From NCBI GenBank assembly GCA_963777695.1, contig CAVZRC010000001.1, positions 744,001 through 808,000 on the forward strand: 64,000 bases of DNA, in the 5' to 3' direction. This DNA comes from CAVZRC01 sp963777695 (lineage in GTDB: Bacteria > Planctomycetota > Planctomycetia > Isosphaerales > Isosphaeraceae). Shown here one piece after another: positions 47,487 to 57,595 of this stretch. The notes below the pieces were generated by a model. It worked only from the letters and a program-made list of their open reading frames with translations, was not told where the DNA came from and made no database searches. The position numbers and the translations under genes are program-made. How positions within the stretch are numbered: position 1 is the stretch's first letter; each line of letters begins with the position of its first letter.

Positions 47487-49437
47487 ATGGCCACCCGCCT
47501 TGGCCCGTCGTGGTTGAATCATGTCCAGCAACTGGCCGGCCCGACATATACCGGGCGGTTCAGTCGATATGCCGTGCAAGTCGACCGCATCAATGCCCTG
47601 GAACCGGCGATCGAGAGCACGACCGACGATGAGCTGAAGATACGCGCATACCGCGCGACTGAAGGCCCGTCAGGGCGATTCGCTCAATAGCCTGCTCCCC
47701 GAAGCGTTTGCGCTGGTTCGCGAGGCCGCCAAGCGCACGATTGGCCAGCGCCATTTCGATGTGCAGCTCCTCGGCGGCATCTCGATCCACAACCGTTGCA
47801 TCGCGGAACTGGAAACCGGCGAAGGCAAGACCCTGGTGGCCACCCTGCCGGCATTCCTCAATGCCTTGCCGGGCAAGGGCGTGCACGTCGTTACGGTCAA
47901 CGATTACCTGGCTCGCCGCGACGCCGAGTGGATGACGCCGATCTACCAGATGCTCAACCTGACCGTCGGGACCATCCAGACGGGTCAGACCGATGCCCAA
48001 CGTCGCGCCGCGTATGCCTGCGACATCACTTATGGCACATCCAAGGAACTCGGCTTCGATTTCCTCCGCGACGAGCTCAAGCGGCTGAAGCTGGGCGGGG
48101 ATGGCAATCGCAAGACCTTCGAGCAAGTCTATTTGGGACGAGGTGGCGGCACCGACGGCGAGAAGCCCGTTCAGCGCACCCATTACTATGCGATCGTGGA
48201 CGAAGCGGATAGCATCCTCATCGACGAGGCACGAACGCCGCTGATCATCGGGGCCAACAATCAGCCGACCCAGGAGGAAGCCTCGGCCTACTATGGCGCC
48301 GATCAGCTTGCGGCGACCCTGGTCCGGATCAAGGATTACAAGTACGACCCCCTGGAGCGCAAGGCCGAGCTGACCGCCGCCGGGCGGCGGAAGGTCCAGG
48401 CCGTCGCGGCCAACTCCGCCTTCTTGACCCTCACCGTCAACGGCCTCTATGAGTACGTCGAGCGTGCCCTCCGCGGCCAGATCGCCTACCTGCGAGACCG
48501 CGATTACGTCGTGGTCAACGGCGAGGTGATCATCGTCAACGAGTTCACGGGTCGTATGATGCCCGGCCGACAGTGGCAGGATGGTCTCCACCAGGCCATC
48601 CAGGGCAAGGAGAAGCTCGAGATCACCCTGGAAACGATCACGGCGGCCCGCGTGACGGTCCAGGATTTCTTCAAGAGATATACGAAGCTCGCGGGCATGA
48701 CCGGCACCGCGTCATCCGACGCCGCCGAGTTGCGACGGATCTACAAGGTCGGCGTCTTCAAGGTGCCGACCAATCGCCCCGGGCGGCGCGTCTGGCACCC
48801 CGACCGGGTGTTCTCGACCGAGGAAGAGAAGTTCCAGGCGGTCGCCGATCAGATCGTGGAATGGAACAAGCTTGGTGCCCCGGTCCTCGTGGGGACGCGA
48901 TCCATCGAGAAGTCGGAAAAGCTCAGCACCCTGCTGTCGGCGGCCGGGATCGAGCACCAGATCCTCAACGCCAAGAACCATGAGATCGAGGCCCAGATCG
49001 TGGCCCAGGCCGGCCAGAAGGGCAAGGTCACCGTCGCCACCAACATGGCCGGCCGCGGTACCGACATCAAGCTCGGCGAGGGGGTCGCTGCCGTGGGCGG
49101 CCTGCACGTCATCGGCACCGAACGCCACGAGTCGCGCCGGATCGACCGCCAGCTCTCCGGCCGATGCGCACGGCAGGGCGACCCCGGCCGCACGCAGTTC
49201 TTCGTCTGCCTCGATGACGAGATCATCGAGACGTTCGGCGAGAAGGCCGCGGCCCGGATCAGGAGACGCTACAAGGGCAGCGGCGAGCTGACCAGCCTCC
49301 AATGGCGCCGGTTCTTCATCGCCGCACAGCGCAAGAAGGAACGACAGCACTTCCGCGACCGCAAACTGCTGATGCATTACGAGAAGCAGCGTGCCGAGAT
49401 GCGCAAGAATATGGGGCTCAACCCGGTGCTCGGCTGA
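47487..49437 (+). CDS. secA: SecA-type preprotein translocase ATPase, short form, one frameshift
   Basis: The N-terminal 60 residues (NHVQQLAGPTYTGRFSRYAV) run to about 47660, where one extra base shifts the frame; family sequence resumes with DSLNSLLPEAFALVREAAKR. Walker A ETGEGKTLVATLPAFLNALP, DEAD-type Walker B VDEADSILIDEARTPLIIG, a preprotein-binding domain, FTGRMMPGRQWQDGLHQAIQ, KLAGMTGTASSDAAELRRIY and the second motor domain (TNMAGRGTDIKLGEGVAAVG; RCARQGDPGRTQFFVCLDDE) are all present. The protein ends about 60 residues after the second motor domain, at about 649 residues. The long helical wing region and the Cys-rich zinc tail of the 900-residue housekeeping SecA are absent. It is probably a SecA paralogue; which substrates it moves is unknown. 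Confidence 0.85.
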
Positions 49438-49451
49438 ACGCAGCCGGCCGT

Positions 49452-50469
49452 TCATCGCCTGGGCAGGTGGACACGGAACCGTCGGATATCCTGCTCGAGC
49501 GATTGGATCGGGCCGAGCCGTACTTCGACGTGATCGAGGCGCTTCTTGGTCGCGTCGAGCTTCGGGAGCCCGGCCAGGTATGCCTGGAACTTCTGAGCCT
49601 GGGCGGGCGGGCCCTTGAGCAGGCTGCTCACCAGCAGCCACGATTCGGCATAGGCCAACTGTTCCGTCTCGGCCTCTTCGAATAGCTTGTCATCGCTGAG
49701 GAGCCGGCCCAGAGGAATGGGGAATTTCTCGTCTCGCGAGTCGCCCATGGCGCGGAGTCGGGGCATATTCGGTGTCCCGAAGGCCTTCGTGCCGAGAGGA
49801 CGCAGCCAGAGCTCACCATAGGTCGCCAACCCCTCGCTGATGCAAACGGGGACATCAGCATCGCGGGAGAGCAATCCTGTGTTGAAGCAAAGCATGTGAA
49901 TCGTCTCGTGGACGAGCGCAAACGTGTTGAGCCGCTTCTTCTCCGCGTTGAGCTTCACATTGAGTGATCTCAGGTCGAAGATGATGAGCTGGTTCGTATC
50001 CAGCTCGTACTGACCGCCGACGTTTGTGCCCGGATCCTCCCCGATGTACTTTCCGAACGACGCAACGCTGTCGAGCGCAACGACAGTCATCCGGCGATCG
50101 GGATAGGCGACCTTGAATCCGCGTCCCCGGAAGTAATTGAGGAAGTCTTTCGACAGCGCCTCGCAGATCTCCAGGGCATCCTCCTGGAACGACCTCGGGG
50201 CATCGCCGATGCTCAAGAAGTGCGTACTTCGGCGGATCTCGAACGCCCCGAGCCCTGCTTTCCTCGCCCTGGCGCGGACCTGGTCGATCACTTCCGGCTC
50301 GCCCGGGCCCTCTTTCGGCTTCTTGGGGGCCTGGCCCCGGGCGTTCGTCACCAGTCCGGAGATCGCCAGGGCCGTACATCCGATCCATCGGCGTCGCGTC
50401 CAGGTAGACTCCTCGCAGCCCCGATGCTCTCTGGCGACCGGTCAACGCACGCGCAGAATCATGGGTCAT
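49452..50469 (-). CDS. DUF1570-type zincin-like putative metallopeptidase
   Basis: Convergent with secA, 14 bases apart. The core (VVALDSVASFGKYIGEDPG; ALVHETIHMLCFNTGLL with the HExxH zinc motif; CISEGLATYGELW with the downstream Glu) fits DUF1570, a gluzincin-like family widespread in planctomycetes. The N-terminus is unresolved: codons before the GTG at 50351 encode an RRRWIGCTALAISGL signal-like stretch but have no start, while an ATG at 50469 in another frame directly follows GGGAGG. An extra base between about 50380 and 50460 would join them into a protein of about 338 residues. The peptidase role is inferred from the motif only. Confidence 0.65.
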
Positions 50470-50770
50470 CCTCCCGCCCGCCAACACGAGATCCGGCGAA
50501 TCGATCGGATCATCTCAGACCCTTTTCATTCTGGCATCGGCGCCGCTTACTCCGCCAGTCGGGTCCGGGCCGCGTCGCCGAGGACCCGACCTGAAGACCG
50601 CAGGACACGCGCACTCCGCAAGTATCAACCGCGATGGCGAGCGGGCAAGCACCCCCACGAGAATTCCTCTTGAGCGCGGGGGCGCAACCCACTATGGTAA
50701 CCCTGCCGCGACGGATCGCACCGAGGAGTTACCTCGGCGACGACTTCAATGGCTTCAGGGAAGATGCCCT

Positions 50771-51409
50771 ATGCTCCGACTCGACACCAAGAATCTCACG
50801 CTGGGCAAGCGCGCTCGACTCCTGGTCAAGTACCTGATGTACCCCGGGACGAACTGGATCAGCCGCGACAAATCTCGGGTCGTGCGCATGTTCCTGAGCG
50901 GGACGCCCGACCGACCCATCCGGACGCTGGACTGCGGCTGCGGGAATGCGTATTTCGCGTATCAAGCGATCCTCCGCCATTCGCGTTGTGTCGGGATCAC
51001 GATCCACGAGTGGGAGAAGCATCACTGCGAGGAGATGCGATCCTTCCTGGGACTCGGAGAGGACCAGCTCGAGCTCCGACTCGCCCGGCTGGACCAGCTC
51101 GCCGTCGACCCCGTTCAGCATGGCCGATTCGATCAGGTGCTCCTGCTCGATGTGATCGAGCATATCATGGACGCCCCCGCCGCCCTCCGGCATATTCATG
51201 CACTCATGGCGGAGGACGGGCTGGTGTACATCACGACACCCGATCGCGACTGGGAGGGTAACGCCGACCGGATCCGCGTCACGCGCACCGAGGATGGCTG
51301 GCATGTCCGCAACGGATACACCATGGAACAGCTCGAATCGATCCTGGACCGCGAGGGTTCGAACCCGTGGATCGGCTTCGATTCGGGAGCAAAGGATCGA
51401 CGGTTGTGA
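50771..51409 (+). CDS. Class I SAM-dependent methyltransferase, C-terminal frameshift
   Basis: 212 residues in the first frame. Motif I is TLDCGCGNAYFAYQAI, with the acidic residue after it in VGITIHEWEKHHCEEM, and VLLLDVIEHIMDAPAALRHI and EDGLVYITTPDRDWEG give motifs II and III. The frame stops at 51409, but in another frame sequence continues without a gap (VVTWIQHHIFRRWIDPLTVL, then FFPLLKLVGVALSPW) to about 51550. This hydrophobic, basic end is typical of membrane-associated lipid or glycan methyltransferases. One missing base near 51395 explains the break. The substrate is unknown. Confidence 0.75.
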   Translation: MLRLDTKNLTLGKRARLLVKYLMYPGTNWISRDKSRVVRMFLSGTPDRPIRTLDCGCGNAYFAYQAILRHSRCVGITIHEWEKHHCEEMRSFLGLGEDQLELRLARLDQLAVDPVQHGRFDQVLLLDVIEHIMDAPAALRHIHALMAEDGLVYITTPDRDWEGNADRIRVTRTEDGWHVRNGYTMEQLESILDREGSNPWIGFDSGAKDRRL

Positions 51410-51734
51410 CCTGGATCCAGCATCACATCTTCCGACGCTGGATCGACCCACTCACTGTTCTGTTCTTCCCCCTGTTGAAGCTCGTGGGAGTCGCATTATC
51501 CCCCTGGAGAGATCCCCATACCATCTTCGTTCTGGCGCAAACGACGCGCGGGGTGACCCCACTCTTGTCGCCTCCAGGCGAATCCCAAAGGCTTTCCTCG
51601 GCAGTGCCGATCGAGGGCCATGGACGATCAGATGCACGATTGACCAATCCTCCTGGAACCCTTAAAGTGATTGGCGACAGAGCGGTCCATAGACGCTCTT
51701 TGATCCACTCACCGGGCCATCTTCGAGGAATTCC

Positions 51735-52715
51735 GTGCTCAGACCTACCCCCTACTACCTCGGGATCGACCTCGGCGGCACGAACATCAAGAGCGGCGTG
51801 GTCAACGACAACGGCCGTGTGTTGTCAACGATCAGCGTGGCGACCCAGGCCGACCGAGGCCCCGAGGTGGGGCTCGACAATCTGGCCAACGCCGGTCATC
51901 GAGCCGTCGAGGCCAGCGGCCTGGCGTGGGAGCAGATCGCCGGGGTCGGGCTCGGTTCGCCGGGGACCATGGATCTGAAGGAAGGCATGCTCCTCGAGCC
52001 GCCCAATCTGCCCGGCTGGGATAACCTGCCGATCCGTCAGCTACTCTCCGAAAAGCTGAAGAAACCGACCGTGCTTCAGAATGACGGCAACGCCGCAGCG
52101 TTCGGCGAGTACTGGACCGGGGCCGGCAAGGACGTCCATAGCCTCGTGATGTTCACCCTCGGCACCGGGATCGGCTGCGGGATCGTGATCGACGGCCTGA
52201 TCCTGGAGGGGCGACACAGTCACGGGGCCGAGTGCGGACACATCATCATCCAGATGGAAAACGCACGCCAATGTTCCTGCGGCGCTTACGGACATCTCGA
52301 AGGATATGCCTCGGCAACGGCACTCGTCAAACGCGCGCACGAAGCACTCGCCCACGACGACTCGCCGAGTCGCCTTCGAGAGATCGACCCGGAATCGATC
52401 ACGAGCCGTGCGATCTCCGAGGCCGCGTCGGCGGGCGACGTCCTCGCGCGTCGCCTGATGCGAGAGACGGCGCATTATCTCGCCGTCGGAGCGGTCTCGC
52501 TGATGCACACGATCGACCCGGACCTGGTCCTCTTCGGCGGCGGGATGATCAATGCCGGCGAATCTCTGCTGGAAGATATCCGCCAGGATGTCCGCGCGAT
52601 GGCCTTCCCCATCCCCGCCGAGAAGACCCGCATCGACTTCGCCCGGCTCGGCGAGGAGGCCGGATTCGTCGGCGCCGCCGGCTGGGCACGCAAGGTGCTC
52701 AGCCGGCCTTCCTAA
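51735..52715 (+). CDS. ROK-family sugar kinase (glucokinase-like)
   Basis: A 326-residue protein from the GTG at 51735. Phosphate motif YLGIDLGGTNIKSGVV, catalytic Asp in VLQNDGNAAAFGEYW, second phosphate loop FTLGTGIGCGIVIDG, the sugar-binding GAECGHIII (ExGH) and the ROK zinc signature CSCGAYGHLEGYAS, in which the third Cys is His. DLVLFGGGMINAGESLL completes the fold. ROK kinases phosphorylate glucose, N-acetylglucosamine or similar sugars with ATP. The lack of an N-terminal HTH means this is an enzyme, not a repressor. Confidence 0.88.
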   Translation: MLRPTPYYLGIDLGGTNIKSGVVNDNGRVLSTISVATQADRGPEVGLDNLANAGHRAVEASGLAWEQIAGVGLGSPGTMDLKEGMLLEPPNLPGWDNLPIRQLLSEKLKKPTVLQNDGNAAAFGEYWTGAGKDVHSLVMFTLGTGIGCGIVIDGLILEGRHSHGAECGHIIIQMENARQCSCGAYGHLEGYASATALVKRAHEALAHDDSPSRLREIDPESITSRAISEAASAGDVLARRLMRETAHYLAVGAVSLMHTIDPDLVLFGGGMINAGESLLEDIRQDVRAMAFPIPAEKTRIDFARLGEEAGFVGAAGWARKVLSRPS

Positions 52716-52828
52716 CCGGCGTGCGAACCCTTGTAGACTTCGCGGACGATCGGCAGCGCGATAAGATCGGCGCGGACGGATACCATGCCGGGCCGATCAT
52801 CGGCTCGAAGAGTTGAGATTCGATCTCC

Positions 52829-53461
52829 GTGGATCATTCCCAAATCCTCAAACCCTGTAGTCTCGTAAACGCCAATGTGGTGCCACCGGCACTAGTCCCT
52901 GCATCCGTGATCCGAAATTTCCCGCCGACACGACTCGAGGAAGTCGAGAGAGTCTGGAGACCGGAGAGGGACCGAGCCTCGGCATTGCTCCGGAGAGGCG
53001 GTCTGGACCCGGAGCATGGTCACTGGGACTGGCGAAACAAGATAAGAACAACGCTCTCTGGATATCATCAAATCATTGCTGTTGAATTCAGCGGCGAAAT
53101 ACAGGGCCTGATGGCCGTGCTCTCGAGGCCACGCATGTCGGTACTCCAGCCAGACCGCGGACCTGTATTGTACGTGGACTACCTGGAAAACGCCCCTTGG
53201 AATCTGAAGGGCCTGGCGGAGCCTCCTCGGCTCGTCGGCGTCGTGACGGTGCTCATGATCGAGGCGGTAAGATCGAGTGATGAAAGCGGTTTGAGGGGTC
53301 GAGTCGGGCTCCATTCCCTTCCTCAAGCAGAGGGCTTCTACGAGTCGAACTGTCGGATGACTCGAATTGGATGCGACCCGAACTATTCCCATTTGACTTA
53401 CTTCGAGTATACTGAAGAACAGGCTGTGAACTGGATGAAGAAAGTGGGTGCGATTCCATGA
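52829..53461 (+). CDS. GNAT-fold acetyltransferase-like protein
   Basis: A 210-residue protein that starts at a GTG; the true start is uncertain. The middle and end look like a GNAT fold: YHQIIAVEFSGEIQGLMAVL, LYVDYLENAPWNLKG, VVTVLMIEAVRSSDESGLRG for the acetyl-CoA helix region, then HSLPQAEGFYESNCRMTRIG. Its stop overlaps the next start as ATGA, so the two genes are translated together. The target is unknown. The pairing resembles small accessory modules rather than a metabolic operon. Confidence 0.6.
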   Translation: MDHSQILKPCSLVNANVVPPALVPASVIRNFPPTRLEEVERVWRPERDRASALLRRGGLDPEHGHWDWRNKIRTTLSGYHQIIAVEFSGEIQGLMAVLSRPRMSVLQPDRGPVLYVDYLENAPWNLKGLAEPPRLVGVVTVLMIEAVRSSDESGLRGRVGLHSLPQAEGFYESNCRMTRIGCDPNYSHLTYFEYTEEQAVNWMKKVGAIP

Positions 53462-54126
53462 CGATTCCGACTCACGAACAGTCTCCGAGCGATCTTTCCG
53501 GAGCGAGTCGTCGAGGGCCGGAAGGTCCCCTTGCGGGCCCAGCCGAAGAGCGATTCCTGGCGGCGGCACTCTCAGAGGGGGGGCGATCGGTATCGGCCGG
53601 CGGGCTTCCGCTGATGGCTCTCTACGGGGCCATTCCGGAACTTCGCCAACGATCTTGGGAGCTCGCCAGCGAAAGGATGACTTCATCCTCAGCCTCTTCA
53701 CGCGAAGGTATCGATCCACGACATCTTGCCGTCGACTTTCGGTCGATGCCTGACTTGTCGGCTTCGAGTGGCCCCTTGGACGCCGCAGCCTTCGCGATCG
53801 GCCAGTCCGCTACTTATTGGTCTCGCGAGCAATCACTGTCCCTGACTCTGATCCAGGTCTGGAAAGGGATTCAGGCAACAGTTGACCTCAATGAGCTCGC
53901 TCGTCAACTCGCCCTGCTTCGTCAGGCGCTTCAGGAGCAGGTCAAATCGGCCGAAGGCGCCGTCGTCCTCGGCGAAGTGGCTCACGCCGAGATCGAGGCA
54001 TCGCGCGGTAACGGCCCTTCGGTACTCAAGCATCTCCGCGAGGCGGGTATCGTCGCGCTGGAAGCCGCCCATAAGTCCGGGTTCTTACTCGCCTCGGAGG
54101 CGGCTCAGGCTGCGTTGCGCCTCTAG
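53458..54126 (+). CDS. Unknown protein coupled to the GNAT gene, conserved C-terminal helical domain
   Basis: A 222-residue protein whose ATG overlaps the GNAT stop by four bases. The first 120 residues are low-complexity and not recognised. The last 75 (LARQLALLRQALQEQVKSAE; VVLGEVAHAEIEASRGNG; VLKHLREAGIVALEAAHKSG) resemble a small C-terminal domain I have seen in proteins beside defence or signalling modules, with the pattern 'E-x-A-x-x-G-(D/N)-G-x-x-x-L-K-x-L-x-x-A-G'. That resemblance is from memory and unverified. It is probably the binding partner of the GNAT protein. Confidence 0.55.
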   Translation: MTIPTHEQSPSDLSGASRRGPEGPLAGPAEERFLAAALSEGGRSVSAGGLPLMALYGAIPELRQRSWELASERMTSSSASSREGIDPRHLAVDFRSMPDLSASSGPLDAAAFAIGQSATYWSREQSLSLTLIQVWKGIQATVDLNELARQLALLRQALQEQVKSAEGAVVLGEVAHAEIEASRGNGPSVLKHLREAGIVALEAAHKSGFLLASEAAQAALRL

Positions 54127-54140
54127 CCCCAGGAACGTGC

Positions 54141-54650
54141 TCAGCCGGCCTTCTTGACCGCAGCCGCCTTCTTCTTGACGGCGGCCTTCACCTTCCCTGC
54201 CGCCTTCGCCTGGACCCCGCCGAGGAATTCGGGCTCGGTCAGGAAGCCATCGCCGTTCTTGTCGAGCAGATCGAACCGCTCCTTCGGTCCGGTGAATTCC
54301 TCCCGCGTCACCTTGCCGTCGCGATCCTTGTCCATTGACTGGAACCGCTGGACGGCCTTCTTCTTCGCCTGCTCGCCGAACTCCTTCAGGTCCTCCAGGA
54401 CCGCCCGGTATTCCTGGGCTTCAAGCTTGCCGTTGTGGTTCTCGTCCCCACGCTTCAGGAGTCGCTCGAAGGACGCATAGGCCGAGGCCGGCACTTCGGC
54501 CTTCTCGATGGCGCCATCCTGATTGGCGTCGAGGTGGAGGAACAACTCCCGCAGTTGCTCCGCCTGTGTGCCGGGCGCCTGGGCCAATCCGGCACCGACC
54601 AGGCCCAACGCCGAGACCAGGACGATGGCACAAGGCCAGAGTGACTTCAT
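54141..54650 (-). CDS. Secreted EF-hand protein
   Basis: A 169-residue protein with a signal peptide (CAIVLVSALGLVGAGLAQA) and AGGAG eight bases before the ATG. Four calcium-binding loops are visible: DANQDGAIEKAE, DENHNGKLEAQE, DKDRDGKVTREE and DKNGDGFLTEPE, each with acidic residues at positions 1, 3, 5 and 12. The C-terminus is a run of Lys and Ala (KVKAAVKKKAAAVKK) that could bind nucleic acid or acidic polymers. Periplasmic or extracellular calcium binding is likely. Secreted EF-hand proteins are abundant in planctomycetes. Confidence 0.88.
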   Translation of the reverse strand: MKSLWPCAIVLVSALGLVGAGLAQAPGTQAEQLRELFLHLDANQDGAIEKAEVPASAYASFERLLKRGDENHNGKLEAQEYRAVLEDLKEFGEQAKKKAVQRFQSMDKDRDGKVTREEFTGPKERFDLLDKNGDGFLTEPEFLGGVQAKAAGKVKAAVKKKAAAVKKAG

Positions 54651-54701
54651 GATGCGGACTCCTCGTACGGTTTCGCGATCATCCCAGGATTGAACCCGGT
54701 T

Positions 54702-56489
54702 CTAGCCGACCGGTATCGCCGCGGCCGTCGGTTGACGGTCGATCGGGGCTCCCGCGGCGTCGAGGATGAAATCTCGGATCTCGAGCTGGACCTCGCGGCG
54801 ATTGTTCCATTCATTGATCGACGGCTGGAAGACGATCGAACAGATCGAGCCCGCGGCGAGCGCCTTCGCGCGCTCGGCGAGGTTCCAGCCGATGGCCTTC
54901 ATGACGACGTCGCCTTGCTTCAATCGAAGCTGGAGATGATTCTTGCGATCGCCGACGATGCGAGGCTCGCCGACGACATGGAGCTGGCTGGCCATCAGCA
55001 CCGGTTTCGGGTTGCCGATCCCAAAAGGTTCCAGCTTGTCCATCTCTTCCAGGACCCGGAGACTGAGCACTCCCAGGGGGACCTCCGCGTCGATGATGAG
55101 CACTTTCTCGAGCTGCTCGGGGGTGAGTGCATTCCGGCAACGCTCGTCGAACAATCGGGCGAAGGCGGGAAGCTTTTCCTCGACGATCTTGAGCCCCGCC
55201 GCGGCCGCGTGTCCACCGAAGGTCTGCAATAATTCGGCACAGCCCTCGATGGCCTGATAGAGGTCGAAGCCGGGGATCGACCGCGCCGAGCCCTGCGCGT
55301 GCGCCTCGCCGATGGCGAGGACGACCGTGGGCCGATGATAGGCGTCGACGAGCCGGCTGGCGACGATCCCGATGACACCCGCGTGCCAGAACTTGCTGCC
55401 CAGCACGATGCCGCCGCGATCGGCCGCGTCGCCCCAGCCGTCGATGATGGCCTTGGCTTCCTCGACGATCTTCCGTTCGATCTCCTGCCTCCGGGAATTG
55501 CACTCATTGAGCTCGGCCGCGATCTCCCGCGCCAGCGCGGCGTCCTCGGTCGTCAGCATCTCGACGGCCCTCATGGCTCGTTCGAGTCGGCCGGCCGCGT
55601 TGATACGGGGGCCCAGGACGAATCCGACGGTCCCCGAGGTCAGTCGTTTCTTCTCAAGGCAACCGCTGACCTCCATCAGCGCGCGCAGGCCGACGCTCGG
55701 ATCGCCGGCGATGCCCGCGAGACCGTGTCGGACCATCACCCGATTCTCATCGGAGAGCGGGACCACATCGGCGATGGTCGCGAGGGCCACCAGGCCCATC
55801 GCTCGCACCAAATAATCCCGCAGATGGGGCGAGGCGCGCTTCCCGTCGCCGAAACCCTTGCAGACCTGCCAGGCCACCTTGAACGCCACGCCGGCGCCGC
55901 AGAGGTCGCCGGTCGGATATCGGCTCCCGGGCAAACGCGGGTGGACGATCACATCCGCCCTGGGCAAGATCGGGCCGATCGTGTGGTGATCCGTCACGAT
56001 CAGCTCGACCCCGAGCTCGTGCGCCAGCTCGGCCTCCTTGACGGCCGAGATGCCGCAATCGACCGTGACGATCAGGGCGTTCGGGTTATCCGCGGCCAGG
56101 CGCCGCAGCGCCTCGCCGTTGACCCCGTAGCCTTCTTCCACCCGGTGGGGGATGTAATAACTGACATCCCGGCAGCCGGCGAGCCTCAAGCATGACCACA
56201 AGATGCTGGTCCCGCAGACGCCGTTAACGTCGTAATCGCCGTAGATCACGATCCGACGCCGCTCGTCCATCGCGCGACGGATCCGGTCGGCCGCCTCGAC
56301 GGCCCCGGGCAGTAGCTCGGGATCGTGGAGGCTGGACATCCGCGCCTCGAGGAACGCGATGGCCCGCTTGGGATCGTTGACCCCTCGATTGAGCAAGAGC
56401 TGCGCGACCAGCGGCGACAGCCCGGAGCCCCGACTCAGGTCGTGGATTCGCGTCGCATCATGAGGCCTAACCCGCCAGCGGACATTCAT
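54702..56489 (-). CDS. recJ: Single-stranded-DNA-specific exonuclease RecJ
   Basis: A 595-residue DHH-family 5'-3' exonuclease acting in recombination and mismatch repair. Motif I VIYGDYDVNGVCGTSIL keeps the two metal-binding Asp residues but has Asn where DYDxDG is usual. VTVDCGISAVKEAELA, VTDHHTIGPILP (the DHH motif), FVLGPRINAAGRLERAM and the DHHA1 domain (SARSIPGFDLYQAIEGC; TFGGHAAAAGLKIVEE) are all present, followed by the C-terminal OB-like domain (KPVLMASQLHVVGEPRIVGD). Length fits the family. The frame is intact. Confidence 0.92.
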   Translation of the reverse strand: MNVRWRVRPHDATRIHDLSRGSGLSPLVAQLLLNRGVNDPKRAIAFLEARMSSLHDPELLPGAVEAADRIRRAMDERRRIVIYGDYDVNGVCGTSILWSCLRLAGCRDVSYYIPHRVEEGYGVNGEALRRLAADNPNALIVTVDCGISAVKEAELAHELGVELIVTDHHTIGPILPRADVIVHPRLPGSRYPTGDLCGAGVAFKVAWQVCKGFGDGKRASPHLRDYLVRAMGLVALATIADVVPLSDENRVMVRHGLAGIAGDPSVGLRALMEVSGCLEKKRLTSGTVGFVLGPRINAAGRLERAMRAVEMLTTEDAALAREIAAELNECNSRRQEIERKIVEEAKAIIDGWGDAADRGGIVLGSKFWHAGVIGIVASRLVDAYHRPTVVLAIGEAHAQGSARSIPGFDLYQAIEGCAELLQTFGGHAAAAGLKIVEEKLPAFARLFDERCRNALTPEQLEKVLIIDAEVPLGVLSLRVLEEMDKLEPFGIGNPKPVLMASQLHVVGEPRIVGDRKNHLQLRLKQGDVVMKAIGWNLAERAKALAAGSICSIVFQPSINEWNNRREVQLEIRDFILDAAGAPIDRQPTAAAIPVG

Positions 56490-56534
56490 CGTCGGCGATT
56501 CCCCAGCCCGGCCGGATCAGCGATTCCGACGCCC

Positions 56535-57595
56535 TCAAAACCATTTCCGACGCCGCGCGTAGACCCACATGATGCTCGGTGATATCACCATGATCGCGCA
56601 AGTCGACCAGAAGAGGAAGGCCCGCAGCATCGGTCCCTTGAAGCTCAGCGATTCTCCGAAGAAATTCATCCCGAAGAAACCCGCCAGGAATGACATCGGC
56701 AGAAACATCACCGTGACCATCGTCAATGTCTTCATGATGTCGTTCGTCCGGTTCGAGACGACCGACAGGTAGGTCTCGAGTGCCCCGGCAATCAAGTCGC
56801 GGAGGCTCTCGGAAATATCGTGGATCCGGACGACATGATCGTAAAGGTCCCGGAAATAGACCCGATGGTCGGCCTGGATGGCCTGATAAGGATCGGCGCC
56901 AGTCGATTCAGGACTTCGCGCTGAGGGGTGAGCGTCCGATGGAGCTGGATCGCCGACCGCTTGATCCGGAAGATCGAGCGGATCACCGAGGCCGTGGGAT
57001 TCTCGATCACCTCGTCCTGGATCGAATCGACGCGCTCGTCGAAATGCTCGATCACGGCCAGTGACTGATCGACGGCGAGCTCCAGGATGCGCACGAGCAG
57101 GTGATCGGCGCCGTGCCGCAACCGGTCGCGAGGATCGCGACGGATGTTCTCGCGCTCCCGGTCGAGAATCTCCATGCGGGAAGCGTGGTAGGTGACGAGA
57201 TAATTCGAGCCGAGGAAGACATCCAGCTCGTGCAGCTCGAGCGTATCCGAATCCGGATCGACCCGGGGGACGGAGAAGACGACATAGAGGTACGAGCCCC
57301 AGTCGTCCACCTTGGGGACGTGGGTCTCCTCGAGCGCATCCTCGACCGCCAGGTGATGGAAGCGGAAGACCTCGCCGAGCCAGTGCTTGACCTCCCGGAT
57401 GCCCGCGTCATCCGACGCTTCGAAGTCCACCCAGATATGACCGTCCTGATCGGCGATCGCCTCTTCCATCCGATCGCGCGGCCAGTCCAGGTGCAGATTC
57501 CCCCCGCTGTCCCGATAGAGCACGTGAACGAGCGACTGGCTGGAGGCGGCTTCCGCCGAGAGAACGGCCGAGGACCCGTCTGGTGGCGACGTCAT
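56535..57595 (-). CDS. corA: Magnesium/cobalt transporter CorA, one frameshift
   Basis: The start at 57595 overlaps the lipoprotein stop by four bases. The N-terminal cytoplasmic domain (GEVFRFHHLAVEDALEETHV; PKVDDWGSYLYVVFSVPRV; LDVFLGSNYLVTYHAS) runs to about 56905, where one base is missing. The next frame continues DPYQAIQADHRVYFRDLYDH and VVRIHDISESL. Two membrane helices close the protein, with the pore motif GMN in SFLAGFFGMNFFG and a final basic tail. Rejoined length is about 353 residues, normal for CorA. It forms a pentameric Mg2+ or Co2+ channel. Confidence 0.9.
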
